Origin: Rothia nasisuis
GTDB taxonomy: Bacteria; Actinomycetota; Actinomycetes; Actinomycetales; Micrococcaceae
NCBI RefSeq assembly: GCF_928381405.1
Contig: NZ_CAKMSB010000005.1
Location: forward strand, 1-64,000
DNA length: 64,000 nt
Reading direction: 5' to 3'
Shown here: one piece after another, positions 1 through 8,222 of the stretch
Numbering within the stretch: the stretch's first letter is position 1
Layout: every line of letters begins with the position of its first letter
Notes under the pieces: generated by a model
Told to the model about the DNA's origin: nothing
What the model saw: only the letters and a program-made list of their open reading frames with translations
Database searches by the model: none
Position numbers and translations under genes: made by a program

Positions 1-126
1 TGCCCGGCGGTGGATGACTCGGTGGAAGCCGGCGTTGAATGCTTTTGCTATTGTTTTTGGTGATCGGTTGCCGCAGGTGGCTGGTCGCTAGATTGTTGTG
101 GGTTTACACCGTTAACCTGACAGTCC
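1..126 (+). mobile_element. right end of an IS256-family insertion sequence
   Basis: The first bases encode the C-terminus of an IS256-type transposase. A short non-coding stretch follows, with GGGTTTACACCGTTAACC starting near position 100 and running into CTGACAGTCCC, which is my guess for the terminal inverted repeat. The outer boundary near 126 is inferred, because the left end lies outside the window and the target duplication cannot be seen. The element abuts small orphan genes that may have been cut by its insertion. Confidence 0.6.
2..91 (+). CDS. IS256-family transposase, C-terminal fragment (partial at window edge)
   Basis: The open frame enters from the left edge and ends at TAG 89-91, giving 29 residues. 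It contains RRWMTRWKPALNAFAIVFGD, which resembles the C-terminal tail of IS256-family (Mutator-type, DDE) transposases. Whether the whole transposase is intact cannot be judged from here. The enzyme class moves the element by cutting and pasting its DNA. Confidence rests on this tail motif and on the repeat-like sequence right after the stop codon. Confidence 0.65.
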   Translation, partial: ARRWMTRWKPALNAFAIVFGDRLPQVAGR

Positions 127-162
127 CCCGTGCACTGCATGATGTGGCGCTGGTAGAAACTA

Positions 163-468
163 TTGGCCGGATTCACGCTGATAACTAGGGACTGGGTATC
201 AGAAATCTACACCCGCGGAGGATGGATTTCAGGAGGAAAACGATCCATTATACTTGGAGAAGGCTTATTGTTATCCCAAGGAGACGGCAACTATACCTGG
301 GCAGGAAACCAAAATATTCAAGATGCATATGTATTCCTAACTGGCGATCCCGCATTTTACGATAACTCCTACACCATCAATCAAGGTATTTACTTCGAAC
401 TCCAATATTCACAAGGAGAGTGGTCTGTAAACGGCCTCCAGGAGGTATCAGAAAATGCAAATCAGTAA
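163..468 (+). CDS. hypothetical protein, possibly a remnant truncated by the IS element
   Basis: A 101-residue frame starts at a TTG codon three codons after an in-frame stop, with no convincing ribosome binding site. It lies 37 bases beyond the presumed IS end. I do not recognise the family. The product is rich in Gly, Tyr, Trp and Asn, with no signal peptide or membrane segment, and looks like the C-terminal part of a beta-rich domain. Base composition is more AT-rich than in the housekeeping genes nearby. Its end overlaps the next gene by 14 bases, so the two were probably co-translated. The likely history is loss of the 5' part through the IS256 insertion, but this is an inference. Confidence 0.4.
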   Translation: MAGFTLITRDWVSEIYTRGGWISGGKRSIILGEGLLLSQGDGNYTWAGNQNIQDAYVFLTGDPAFYDNSYTINQGIYFELQYSQGEWSVNGLQEVSENANQ

Positions 469-1018
469 GCAGAGAATATATGGAGCCTGTATGCTCATAG
501 CACTCGTTGTCCTCCAATCTTTTTCCCTCCCTGCCACTGCTGTAGAAGGACACATTGAAGACTCTCGTATCACCTTGTCAGAAAAAAGTGACGAAGAAAT
601 CAAATCTAGCGGTAGGTTCAGGAACCACACGCCTGGAGCGGTGACAGGCTCCCAGGTTCCCCAGCCTCTCGTTGCACCCGTCGATGACCTAGGTGAATCT
701 GTTAGTTCTGCTAGCCTCACCTCAGGCTCAACCAGCAGAAGCGCTCCCGCAGCAATCCCCTGTAACGACCCCAACGCAACCAACACCCGCGTCCTCGCCC
801 CACCCCATCTTGTAAAGCCAGAGTGTCGAGTAGCTCCCCAGCCTAAGAAAAGAGTAGAGAGCACAGCGGCGCCCCTTCCCCAAGCGGGAAGGGGCGCCGC
901 ACCAGTTTATGCCTGGGCGCTCAGCCTACTCAGCAGTAGCACCATTGCGTTTGCGAATCACCCTGTAGGTACCCAGCACACCGGCACCGAATACCAGAAT
1001 GGCACCGGCAAGGCGTAG
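455..1018 (+). CDS. putative secreted protein of unknown function, 3' end doubtful
   Basis: ATG 455 is preceded by a clear AGGAGG about ten bases upstream. Residues 1-30 form a signal peptide: Lys/Arg start, hydrophobic core MLIALVVLQSFSL, then an Ala-x-Ala-like site. The mature part is low complexity and rich in Ser, Thr, Pro and Ala, with two Cys (PCNDPNATN and KPECR). The frame then runs through a perfect 15-bp hairpin at 866-900 and into the end of the convergent gene at 926. The last 40 or so residues are therefore probably not authentic, and the original gene was probably shortened or frameshifted. No family recognised. It is translationally coupled to the upstream remnant. Confidence 0.4.
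   Translation: MQISKQRIYGACMLIALVVLQSFSLPATAVEGHIEDSRITLSEKSDEEIKSSGRFRNHTPGAVTGSQVPQPLVAPVDDLGESVSSASLTSGSTSRSAPAAIPCNDPNATNTRVLAPPHLVKPECRVAPQPKKRVESTAAPLPQAGRGAAPVYAWALSLLSSSTIAFANHPVGTQHTGTEYQNGTGKA
866..900. terminator. perfect 15-bp hairpin between convergent genes
   Basis: The arms GCGGCGCCCCTTCCC and GGGAAGGGGCGCCGC flank a five-base loop. It sits just beyond the end of the leftward membrane protein gene and inside the tail of the rightward secreted-protein frame. Neither side has a long T run, so it may act in both directions but weakly. Confidence 0.6.
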
Positions 1019-1606
1019 CATGGCCGAGCGCTTCTGCGAAGCGACGCTATCAGCGGTGACCGGTTGCAGAGAGCCAGGGTCACCGGTCCGGGCAACGGTC
1101 AGGTTGGTGTCGCCCTCCTGAACCAGCAAGGCGTCAACCTCCTGCGGGAAGTCGCCGCTCACCCACCCCGTCTGCGAACCGCGGAATTTAACCTGACTAC
1201 CGGCCTCAACCTGCGCCGGGTCAGCTATGGCAGAAATGAAGGTTTTACCGTTCATCGCCGTATCGGTAGGTAGCGCCCCGGAATAAATAGCCACATTGGA
1301 GTCGCTCTGCAGGTCAGCAGTTACCGAATCAATGGTGCCCGAGATAACCCAGGAACGCCCTTCATACCCCTCATTGGCGCGTGCCTCATTGAAAGTGCGT
1401 ACTCCGCCAACGAGCAGAATCAAGGCAATGATGAAAGCAACCAGCATCATTGCCGCCGCGGCAAGCTTGGGGCCGAGCGGGCCACGAGACTCCTCGTAAT
1501 CATCCTCCTCTCCTGCAAAGGAGAAGAAGTCATCGGTACGGTCTTCAATCTCGTCGTCCTGCTGCAGATCATTGGAACCGGTGTACTCATTGGGTGAAAC
1601 TGTCAT
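926..1606 (-). CDS. membrane protein of unknown function, two membrane segments
   Basis: 226 residues. An acidic cytosolic N-terminus (about residues 1-45, many Asp and Glu) precedes a membrane helix at about 50-70 (MMLVAFIIALILLVGGV). A soluble, presumably extracytoplasmic domain of about 120 residues follows, then a second helix at about 196-214 (LAGAILVFGAGVLGTY) and a basic cytosolic tail. I do not recognise the family. The layout resembles small actinobacterial envelope proteins with an extracellular domain held between two helices. It follows pheT by three bases and is probably co-transcribed with it, which may only reflect position. Confidence 0.75.
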   Translation of the reverse strand: MTVSPNEYTGSNDLQQDDEIEDRTDDFFSFAGEEDDYEESRGPLGPKLAAAAMMLVAFIIALILLVGGVRTFNEARANEGYEGRSWVISGTIDSVTADLQSDSNVAIYSGALPTDTAMNGKTFISAIADPAQVEAGSQVKFRGSQTGWVSGDFPQEVDALLVQEGDTNLTVARTGDPGSLQPVTADSVASQKRSAMLRLAGAILVFGAGVLGTYRVIRKRNGATAE

Positions 1607-1609
1607 GTG

Positions 1610-4162
1610 TTAGCCTCTCAGTGTTGCACCGAAACGTTCAGTAGCCAGGGCAACGCCTGCTTCACGGGCCTCGGAGGCATCGTCGGCGGTCAGGGTGCGG
1701 TCGGTTGCGCGGAAACGCAGGGCGAAGGCCAGGGACTTCTTGCCTTCCTCGACGCCGGTGCCGCGGTAGTCGTCAAAGACGCGGACGTCTTCAAGTAGCT
1801 CCCCTGCTCCCTCGGCCAGGGTGGCGGCAAGGTCAGCGGCGGGAACCGTAGCATCAACAATCAGGGCGACGTCCTGGTTAGCCGCCGGGTAGCCGGAAAT
1901 ACCGGTGGCCTGAACTGCGTCACCGGCCTGAGCGATAAGGGCGGTGAAGTTAAGCTCGAAGGCGCTGGTGCGCTCGGGCAGATTCAGCTGCTGTAGCAAC
2001 TTGGGGTGCAGTTCACCGGCGTAGGCGATAACCTCACCAGCGGCGTCCTTGAGCACAGCGGTGCGGCCGGGGTGGAAGGCCTGGTGCTCGCCGTTGATGG
2101 CAGTGAGAGCCACACCGACGGCATCGGCAACAAGCAGGACGGAGTCTAGGGCATCACGCCAGTCAAAGGCGCGGGCCGTGACCCCAGGAGCACCATCGAA
2201 CTCATCGCCGGTGAAGAGGCCTGCAATGTGGCGGGGCTGATGAGGGATACCCGCATTGAGGTCAGCCAGTACCTCGTCGGAGGGCTTGACACCCAGGCCG
2301 GGGATGGAGGCTGACCCCAGCTGGCTCCCGGGAATGAAGACGGAGCCGGTCTCGTAGATGGCCAGGTTCTTGAAGCCGCGGGAGAGGTTGCGTGATAGCA
2401 CCCGGGTCAGGCCCGGTAGCAGGGAACGGCGCATCCAGCCCTCAGCCGACGAGATGGGGTTAGCCAGGCGGATTGATTCTACCTTCTCACCGGCAACAGG
2501 AGAAGCCCACAGGTTGTTGTCATCATCTGAGACAAAGGGGTAGGCAAAGACCTCGGTCAGGCCAGAAGCGGCCAGGGCGTTGAGGGCTCGGCGGCGCAGG
2601 GTCTGCTCCAGAGTGTAGCCGGTACCGGGAGGAGCAACAGGCAAAGTGGAAGGAATCTGATCGTAACCAATCAGGCGGGCAACCTCTTCAGTCAAATCCT
2701 CCTTGGCGCCCAGGTCGGTGCGCCAGGAGGGGACGGTTACCTCGTAAGTTTCTGCGGTAACCTCAACGCTGGCACCAATCTGCTCCAGGGAGCTAACAAT
2801 CTGCGCTTCGGTGTAGTCAATGCCGATACGCCCTGCAGTGTAATCGCGCGGCAGGGCGATGACGGTGGGCTCAAACCCGTCACCGGCGTCCGTCACTCCC
2901 TCATCGACGGTCGCACCGGCCAGCTCCACCAGCAGGTCAACAGCACGCTGGGCGGCGGCGGCCTGAATCTGCGGGTCAACGCCGCGCTCAAAGCGCTTGG
3001 ATGCCTCAGATGAAAGCTTGTGGCGGCGGGCGGTACGGGCAATTGAAACCTCGTCGAAACGGGCGGCTTCAATCACGATGCGGGTGGTGGCATCAGTGAC
3101 CTCGGTGGAGGCCCCACCCATCACGCCGGCCAGGCCGATGGGGCCAGACTCATCGGTAATGAGTAGGTCTTCGATGCTCAGCTCCCGTTCCTTTCCGTCC
3201 AGGGTGGTGAGCTTCTCCCCTGCTTCGGCACGGCGCACGGTGATACCCCCTGCCAGCTTATCTGCGTCGTAGAAGTGCAGGGGCTGGCCGGTTTCTAACA
3301 TGACGTAGTTGGAGATATCAACCGGCAGGGAGACAGAGCGGACGCCGGCCAGGCGTAGGCGGGAGGACATCCAGGTGGGCACGGGGGCGGTTGCGTCCAC
3401 ACCGCTGACTGAGCGGGCCACAAAGCGGGTGGCACCGTCCTTGCCGTGAATGGGGGCTGAGTCGGTCAGGGTGACGGGCAGGCCAGAGGCGTTGGCGGCA
3501 GGGGCCTTGGCTGCTAAATCAAGGACGAAGTCATCAAAATCCTTGCCGGTAGCGTGGCAGTACTCGCGGGCAATACCGCGAATAGAGAAGCCGTAGCCGC
3601 GGTCGGGGGTCACGTTGACCTCAGCGGCCTGATCGTAGAGACCCAACAGTTCCATAGCATCGGTGCCGAGCTCGGGGTCAAGCCCCAGAGTAGAGAGCAC
3701 TAAGATACCGTCGTGGTCCTCGCCAATACCGAGTTCACGCACAGAGGCAATCATGCCAGCCGACTTGTGGCCGTAGGTCTTGCGGGCGGTGATAGCAAAG
3801 CCCCCGGGCAGCACAGCACCGGGCAGGGTCACGACGACCTTGTCGCCGGGTTTGAAGTTGTGGGCGCCGCAGATAATGCCCTGCACACCAGACTCTTCAA
3901 TACCTTTACCGGTCAGGGGCTGCTTCTGCCCCTCGGGCACAACGCGCACCTGGCACCAGTTAACGGTCTTACCGTTGGAGTGGGTCTCAGGCTCCAGGGA
4001 GAGCACCTGCCCCACCACAATGGGGCCGCTCATTTCGTCGCTAGGGCGGTGAACGTCCTCTTCTTCCAGGCCAACCTTGACCAGGGTAGCCATGACATCT
4101 TCGGCGCTTGCATCGGCCGGCACGGGTGCGTATTCACGCAGCCAGGAAAGGGGTACTCGCAT
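1610..4162 (-). CDS. pheT: phenylalanine--tRNA ligase beta subunit
   Basis: 850 residues, usual for the long bacterial PheT. With PheS it forms the (alpha-beta)2 enzyme that charges tRNA-Phe in the cytoplasm. The N-terminus MRVPLSWLREY is typical. An EMAP-like tRNA-binding domain covers about 40-160 and includes VVGQVLSLEPETHSNG. The B3/B4 editing domain lies at about 215-390, B5 at about 420-495 and a C-terminal FDX-ACB anticodon-binding domain at about 755-850. The start ATG lies three bases after the pheS stop, the standard pheS-pheT operon. No frame breaks are visible. Confidence 0.97.
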   Translation of the reverse strand: MRVPLSWLREYAPVPADASAEDVMATLVKVGLEEEDVHRPSDEMSGPIVVGQVLSLEPETHSNGKTVNWCQVRVVPEGQKQPLTGKGIEESGVQGIICGAHNFKPGDKVVVTLPGAVLPGGFAITARKTYGHKSAGMIASVRELGIGEDHDGILVLSTLGLDPELGTDAMELLGLYDQAAEVNVTPDRGYGFSIRGIAREYCHATGKDFDDFVLDLAAKAPAANASGLPVTLTDSAPIHGKDGATRFVARSVSGVDATAPVPTWMSSRLRLAGVRSVSLPVDISNYVMLETGQPLHFYDADKLAGGITVRRAEAGEKLTTLDGKERELSIEDLLITDESGPIGLAGVMGGASTEVTDATTRIVIEAARFDEVSIARTARRHKLSSEASKRFERGVDPQIQAAAAQRAVDLLVELAGATVDEGVTDAGDGFEPTVIALPRDYTAGRIGIDYTEAQIVSSLEQIGASVEVTAETYEVTVPSWRTDLGAKEDLTEEVARLIGYDQIPSTLPVAPPGTGYTLEQTLRRRALNALAASGLTEVFAYPFVSDDDNNLWASPVAGEKVESIRLANPISSAEGWMRRSLLPGLTRVLSRNLSRGFKNLAIYETGSVFIPGSQLGSASIPGLGVKPSDEVLADLNAGIPHQPRHIAGLFTGDEFDGAPGVTARAFDWRDALDSVLLVADAVGVALTAINGEHQAFHPGRTAVLKDAAGEVIAYAGELHPKLLQQLNLPERTSAFELNFTALIAQAGDAVQATGISGYPAANQDVALIVDATVPAADLAATLAEGAGELLEDVRVFDDYRGTGVEEGKKSLAFALRFRATDRTLTADDASEAREAGVALATERFGATLRG

Positions 4163-4165
4163 GGG

Positions 4166-5299
4166 TTAGATCTCCATCTTGAACTGCTGTGAGAAACGGA
4201 CGTCGCCTTCAATCATGTCGCGCATATCCTGCACACCGTTGCGGAACATAAGGGTACGTTCGATGCCCATACCGAAAGCGAAACCTGAGTAAACTTCGGG
4301 GTCAACACCGGCTGCTCGCAGCACGTTGGGGTTGACCATGCCGCAACCGCCCCACTCAATCCAGGCCGGGCCCCCCTTGGCGTCCGGGTGCCAGACGTCC
4401 AGCTCGGCAGAAGGCTCGGTGAAAGGGAAGTAGTTGGGGCGCAGGCGAATCTTGGCATCTTGACCGAACATGGCGCGGGCCATATGCTCCAGGGTGCCCT
4501 TGAGATCGGCCATGGTCAGCCCCTTATCGACGGCCAGGCCCTCAATCTGGTGGAAGACCGGGGTGTGAGTGGCGTCGAGTTCATCGGTGCGGTAGACCTG
4601 GCCGGGGCAGACCACGTAGAGGGGCAGGTCGCGGGAGAGCAGGGAGCGCATCTGCACCGGGGAGGTGTGGGTACGCAGCATCAGGTGGGCACTGGTGGGC
4701 TCCACAAAGAAGGTATCTTGAAGTTCACGCGCCGGGTGGTCTGGCTTAAAGTTTAGAGAGTCAAAGTTGTACCATTCAGACTCGAGTTCGGGGCCATCGG
4801 CCACCTCCCAGCCCATGCCCACGAAGATGTCGCACATCTGCTCCTGCAGGACGCTAATCGGGTGACGGCCACCAATCCGGCGGCGGGGGGTGTGGGCGGT
4901 GACGTCCACGGCTTCTTCAACCAAAATACGAGCGTCACGCTCTTCTTCAAGCTGGGCATTGCGGGCCTCAAGGGCTTTGGTCAGGCGGCCTCGGGCCTGC
5001 CCCATCAGCTTGCCTACCTCGGCCTTGTGCTCCTTACGCAAATCGCGCATCTGCTTATTAGCCAGGGTAAAGCCGCCCCTATCACCGGTAAATTCCAGGC
5101 GCACACGCTTAAGCTCTTCAAAGTTCTTGACCCGCTCCGCGATTTCTTTTTGGGCGCGCTCGAATTCGGCGGCGAAGGCCTCGCGGACGGTTGCCAGACC
5201 GTTGTCGGGGTCTTTTTCTAGAATGGCACGGATATTAGCCAGCACCTGAAAGGGTGTGGGGTTCTCAGGCACCTCGGGCAAAGAATCAGTCATCTGCAC
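4166..5299 (-). CDS. pheS: phenylalanine--tRNA ligase alpha subunit
   Basis: 377 residues. This is the catalytic subunit of phenylalanyl-tRNA synthetase, a class II enzyme. The N-terminal coiled-coil arm that contacts tRNA covers about 20-120. The catalytic core follows, with [10 protein letters not shown] (motif 2 region) and [14 protein letters not shown] near residue 350 (motif 3). It is slightly longer than many bacterial PheS proteins because of the first 20 or so residues. It is the first gene of pheS-pheT. I looked upstream for a T-box or leader peptide and saw neither. Confidence 0.97.
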   Translation of the reverse strand: MQMTDSLPEVPENPTPFQVLANIRAILEKDPDNGLATVREAFAAEFERAQKEIAERVKNFEELKRVRLEFTGDRGGFTLANKQMRDLRKEHKAEVGKLMGQARGRLTKALEARNAQLEEERDARILVEEAVDVTAHTPRRRIGGRHPISVLQEQMCDIFVGMGWEVADGPELESEWYNFDSLNFKPDHPARELQDTFFVEPTSAHLMLRTHTSPVQMRSLLSRDLPLYVVCPGQVYRTDELDATHTPVFHQIEGLAVDKGLTMADLKGTLEHMARAMFGQDAKIRLRPNYFPFTEPSAELDVWHPDAKGGPAWIEWGGCGMVNPNVLRAAGVDPEVYSGFAFGMGIERTLMFRNGVQDMRDMIEGDVRFSQQFKMEI

Positions 5300-5442
5300 T
5301 TCTCTTTACGGTGTGGGTTTCGCGGGCGTATCTGCGCCCAGGGCATCAAGTCACTAGTTTAGTGCAAAGCGGCTGGCTCTGCTGAGGTGTTTCTGCTCGT
5401 AGACTGTGACGCCCCTGCTACCTTGAGGTCTTACAAACGCTA

Positions 5443-5476
5443 CAGAGGCCACCTGCAGGTGGGCAGGTGGCCTCTG
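5443..5476 (-). terminator. hairpin terminator downstream of the 4-TM protein gene
   Basis: The 13-bp arms CAGAGGCCACCTG and CAGGTGGCCTCTG flank an eight-base loop. It lies 25 bases after the end of the leftward gene at 5501 and before the pheS promoter region. The U tract is poor, as often in high-GC actinobacteria. Confidence 0.65.
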
Positions 5477-5500
5477 AAGGCGTGTGGCTTGTGCTGGCGC

Positions 5501-6004
5501 TTAGCGCAGGATAGAAGAAACTGATCTGTTTGAAACAACCACTATCCAGGCAATAGCACCTACCAGCCAGAGCAGGTAGAAGATAGCTGAAATTACGGAA
5601 ATGCCGAGCGTACTAAACACATTCAGTAGTGCCGAAGCAATACCTAGCGCAGCAAAAACGTAGCCAGTGACACGGCCTGCTTTCTTACGCTTGGCCATGA
5701 GCCCATAGACCAGACCGAACACGGCAAGGCTCAGTGCAGTCCCGCCGATGCTGGCCCAGTTGCCGCCGCCAGTTTCAATAGTTTCACCCATGAATTCAAT
5801 GGTAGGAGGAGCCGTAAAAAGGTAAACCAGGTTGCCCAGAGCGTAGGCCACTGCAGTACCCAAAAGAATTATCTGTGAGCGCTTGAGCTTCGCTTCGGCA
5901 TCGGGAGCAACGGGCATTTGACCATAGCCGGGCTGGTTGCCAGAGTTCATGCCCTGGGGGTTATTAGCTGATGAATAGTCGTTGTAGTTAGGGGGCTGAG
6001 TCAT
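5501..6004 (-). CDS. small multi-pass membrane protein, unknown function
   Basis: I place the start at ATG 6004 (MTQPPNYNDY), preceded by AGGGAA. The frame is open to 6097, but the extra 31 residues look non-coding. The product is 167 residues. A Pro/Asn/Gly/Tyr-rich cytosolic N-terminus of about 45 residues precedes four hydrophobic segments, including LLGTAVAYALGNLVYLF and a C-terminal pair ending WLVGAIAWIVVVSNRS. Proteins with a short Pro/Gly/Gln/Tyr-rich head and 4-TM tail are common in actinobacteria, and I cannot assign a specific role. It appears to be a single-gene unit. Confidence 0.75.
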   Translation of the reverse strand: MTQPPNYNDYSSANNPQGMNSGNQPGYGQMPVAPDAEAKLKRSQIILLGTAVAYALGNLVYLFTAPPTIEFMGETIETGGGNWASIGGTALSLAVFGLVYGLMAKRKKAGRVTGYVFAALGIASALLNVFSTLGISVISAIFYLLWLVGAIAWIVVVSNRSVSSILR

Positions 6005-6115
6005 TCTTTTCCCTTTGTTTGTGTGGTGGTGTGCCTTTTTACCATACCCTATTGAGACGAAAGCATAGTCGTAATTAGCTACCGTACGTAACCTCATTTT
6101 TATCTCAGGCAGATA

Positions 6116-6577
6116 CTAACGGGGCAGAAGACCTTCCATTAGCGTATGGACGATGGGGTAGTCAGCAGGAATCCAGGGTAGCTCCAGCAGCGTGGTATCG
6201 AGCGGAACCCAGCGCAACTCGGCGTGGTCTTGCAGGGCGGTGGCGCGTCCGTCCGTAATTTCTGCTAACCAGACCCGCATGGCAGCTTTATCGTTCAGCA
6301 CCCAGCCCTGGAGGTGGGGGCCAACAATCTCGGTACCAAGCTGAGCGGTGATGCCCAGTTCTTCGCCCAGTTCACGGAGCAGGGCATCCTCACAGGCTTC
6401 ACCGGATTCGACCTTGCCACCGGGGAACTCCCAGAGACCCGCGAGCGCGGGTGGGGCCGAGCGCTGGCCGACCAGCAGACGAGTGGGCTCGGCCAGGGAG
6501 TCGACGATAGCGGCCCCGACCACCTGCACCGGGTAGGGCACGGCGCTGCCGGGTGTGTGGCCTGCCTGCTCCCCCAC
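6116..6577 (-). CDS. Nudix hydrolase, MutT-like
   Basis: 153 residues. The complete Nudix signature is at about 53-75: GGKVESGE, seven residues, then RELGEELGI, supplying the Glu residues that bind the metal. MutT-type enzymes in this family cleave 8-oxo-dGTP or related nucleoside triphosphates to the monophosphate, sanitising the nucleotide pool, and the FPGGKVE context and short length fit that group. The substrate is not proven by sequence. The GTG start shares one base with the stop of the upstream TrmH-type gene, so the two are translationally coupled. Confidence 0.85.
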   Translation of the reverse strand: MGEQAGHTPGSAVPYPVQVVGAAIVDSLAEPTRLLVGQRSAPPALAGLWEFPGGKVESGEACEDALLRELGEELGITAQLGTEIVGPHLQGWVLNDKAAMRVWLAEITDGRATALQDHAELRWVPLDTTLLELPWIPADYPIVHTLMEGLLPR

Positions 6578-7554
6578 TAGCTACCTGCTCCTGCGCTGAA
6601 ACTATTTGATTCTGAGTTTGCGGCGGGCAGGCGATTCTGGGCCAGGGCCGAGGCGAAGAGGCAGACGCCGGCGGCCATGCCGACATTCAGGGATTCGGCG
6701 GCCCCGCGCAGGGGAACGGCGACGCGCAGGGAGGCGGCGGCCTTCTCTTCATCGCTCAGGCCCGCCGCTTCGTTGCCGAAGAGCCACATGGTGGGTTTGG
6801 CCAGGTCGTATTTGACCTTCTTGCGGGGTTGAACGCCGTTGCGCAGGGCGAAGGCGGCGTCCTGTAGGTCGTCGAGGGAGACTCGGCCGTAGCCGTCCGC
6901 TGCAAGGACGCCGATGCCCTGGGCTTTGGCGTCCTCGGCGAAATCTTCGAGGTCGATGCCCTGGATGACGGGTACGTGGAAGAGGGAGCCTGCGGTGGAG
7001 CGCACGGCCTTGGGGTTGTAGAGGTCAACGGAGCCCTTGGTGGTGACGAGTAGGTCAGCACCGGCGGCGTCGGCAGCCCGCAGGATGGTGCCTGCGTTGC
7101 CCGGGTCTTGGACTCGGGCTAGGACGGCGATGAGCTTGGGGTTGATGGCCCCTTCGCCCCAGATGTCGGAGGGGGCGATGTCGTCCTGGAAGGCAACGGC
7201 GATAATGCCCTGGGGGCTGACGGATTCGGCCATGGCGGCGAGGACGGGCTCGGTCACCATGCGCATGAAGACCTTACGGCCGGGCTCAGGGGTGGGGCTG
7301 CCGTGGGCTTCTTCGAGCAGGTCGGCAATATCGGGGTGGCGGTCGAAGGCGCGTTCGGTGATGTAGACGGCATCGAGCAGGGGCTTGATTTGGTGGGCTT
7401 TGAGGGCTTCGCGGACGGCCTGCGGCCCCTCTACCAGGAAGTGCCCGGTCTTGGTGCGGGCGGCCCGGGTGGCAAGTTTGGCGATGTCTTTGACGCGGTC
7501 TGCCTGGGGGTTTTCCATGACGACGGGGGTGCTGAGGCGTTCTTTGAAGTCCAT
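6577..7554 (-). CDS. TrmH-family (SPOUT) RNA 2'-O-methyltransferase
   Basis: I choose ATG 7554 (MDFKERLS). The frame extends to 7674, but the extra 40 residues look non-coding. 325 residues. The N-terminal substrate-binding domain (about 25-110) contains GHFLVEGPQAVREAL. The SPOUT knot follows, with the three usual motifs: NAGTILRAADAAG, LFGNEAAGLSDEE and VPLRGAAESLNVGMAAGV. Family members methylate a ribose 2'-OH in rRNA or tRNA using SAM, and the N-terminal domain suggests a 23S rRNA target as in the RlmB/TsnR group. The exact nucleotide cannot be predicted. It overlaps the downstream Nudix gene by one base. Confidence 0.88.
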   Translation of the reverse strand: MDFKERLSTPVVMENPQADRVKDIAKLATRAARTKTGHFLVEGPQAVREALKAHQIKPLLDAVYITERAFDRHPDIADLLEEAHGSPTPEPGRKVFMRMVTEPVLAAMAESVSPQGIIAVAFQDDIAPSDIWGEGAINPKLIAVLARVQDPGNAGTILRAADAAGADLLVTTKGSVDLYNPKAVRSTAGSLFHVPVIQGIDLEDFAEDAKAQGIGVLAADGYGRVSLDDLQDAAFALRNGVQPRKKVKYDLAKPTMWLFGNEAAGLSDEEKAAASLRVAVPLRGAAESLNVGMAAGVCLFASALAQNRLPAANSESNSFSAGAGS

Positions 7555-7827
7555 AGGTTCTATTGTCTCATGATGATGAGCAGGTATTTCCGCGTAGCGA
7601 ACCAGAAATGCCCGCGAATCGGCTGAGCCTGCGAGGCCGGGCGGACGGGAGCGCGCGACCGTGTAAGAGCGCACCGAATTGGGGCAGCCTGCAAGACCTC
7701 TTTCTAGCGGTTTGTGGGGAAGGACGCGGTGGGGTGGGTTAAGGCTGAGGCAACGACAGGCTGGGCTTCAGTTATTTCTGGGTAAGCCTTACAGTGAACC
7801 TAGGCTGAGTTTCAGGAGGGCTGTGTT

Positions 7828-8052
7828 GTGGTGTTGTCTGTGGTAGAGGTGAAGTTGGATGAGCAGACTAAGAGGGATCTTGAGGTCTTGTGTCAGGAGC
7901 TGGGAATTACGGTTTCTGATGCTTTCTCCATGTTTGCAAGGAAGATGGTGAGGGAGCAGAGGATTCCTTTTGAGGTGTTGATTGATCCTTTGTATTCCGA
8001 GGCCAATATGAGCATGTTGCGGCGATCGGTGGCTCAGGTTAAAGGGAATTAA
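7828..8052 (+). CDS. orphan RelB/DinJ-type antitoxin
   Basis: 74 residues, starting at GTG 7828 seven bases after AGGAGGG. The ribbon-helix-helix N-terminus VEVKLDEQTKRDLEVL is followed by GITVSDAFSMFARKMVREQR and IPFEV, the classic DinJ/RelB layout. Such proteins bind DNA as dimers and neutralise a RelE or YafQ ribonuclease through the C-terminal part. No toxin frame follows: after the stop there are about 170 bases with no RelE-like ORF, then the restriction module. It is therefore a solitary antitoxin, perhaps left after toxin loss or acting as an anti-addiction factor. It resembles the intact antitoxin at 16194 in its first 50 residues. Confidence 0.8.
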   Translation: MVLSVVEVKLDEQTKRDLEVLCQELGITVSDAFSMFARKMVREQRIPFEVLIDPLYSEANMSMLRRSVAQVKGN

Positions 8053-8222
8053 CCTCTCATGGCGTGTAGCTGCTGGCAAGGCATTGCTTACGCCCATCTG
8101 AGTTGAGGTATCAGCTTATGGGGATAACGAAATTGGTAAGCGAAAAGTTATGATGTTGAGGGGTGGTAGATAGTCTCAATAAGAACGCCCCCGTTCGGAC
8201 GATAACTGCAAGGCGGTACATC

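Noticed and set aside
455-864. Leftward frame over the secreted-protein gene (448-864)
   Set aside because: It opposes the frame with signal peptide and AGGAGG, and has no start signal of its own.
3713-4192. 159-codon frame opposite pheT
   Set aside because: Antisense to the conserved EMAP and core domain of PheT; no ribosome binding site and no recognisable family.
5300-5442. Search for a T-box or leader peptide before pheS
   Set aside because: No leader peptide with Phe codons and no T-box consensus are visible. The only clear hairpin belongs to the neighbouring gene.
8163-8222. Upstream GTG start for the first restriction gene
   Set aside because: The extra 20 residues look non-coding; AAGGCGG is better placed for ATG 8223, and homologous proteins begin near there as far as I recall.
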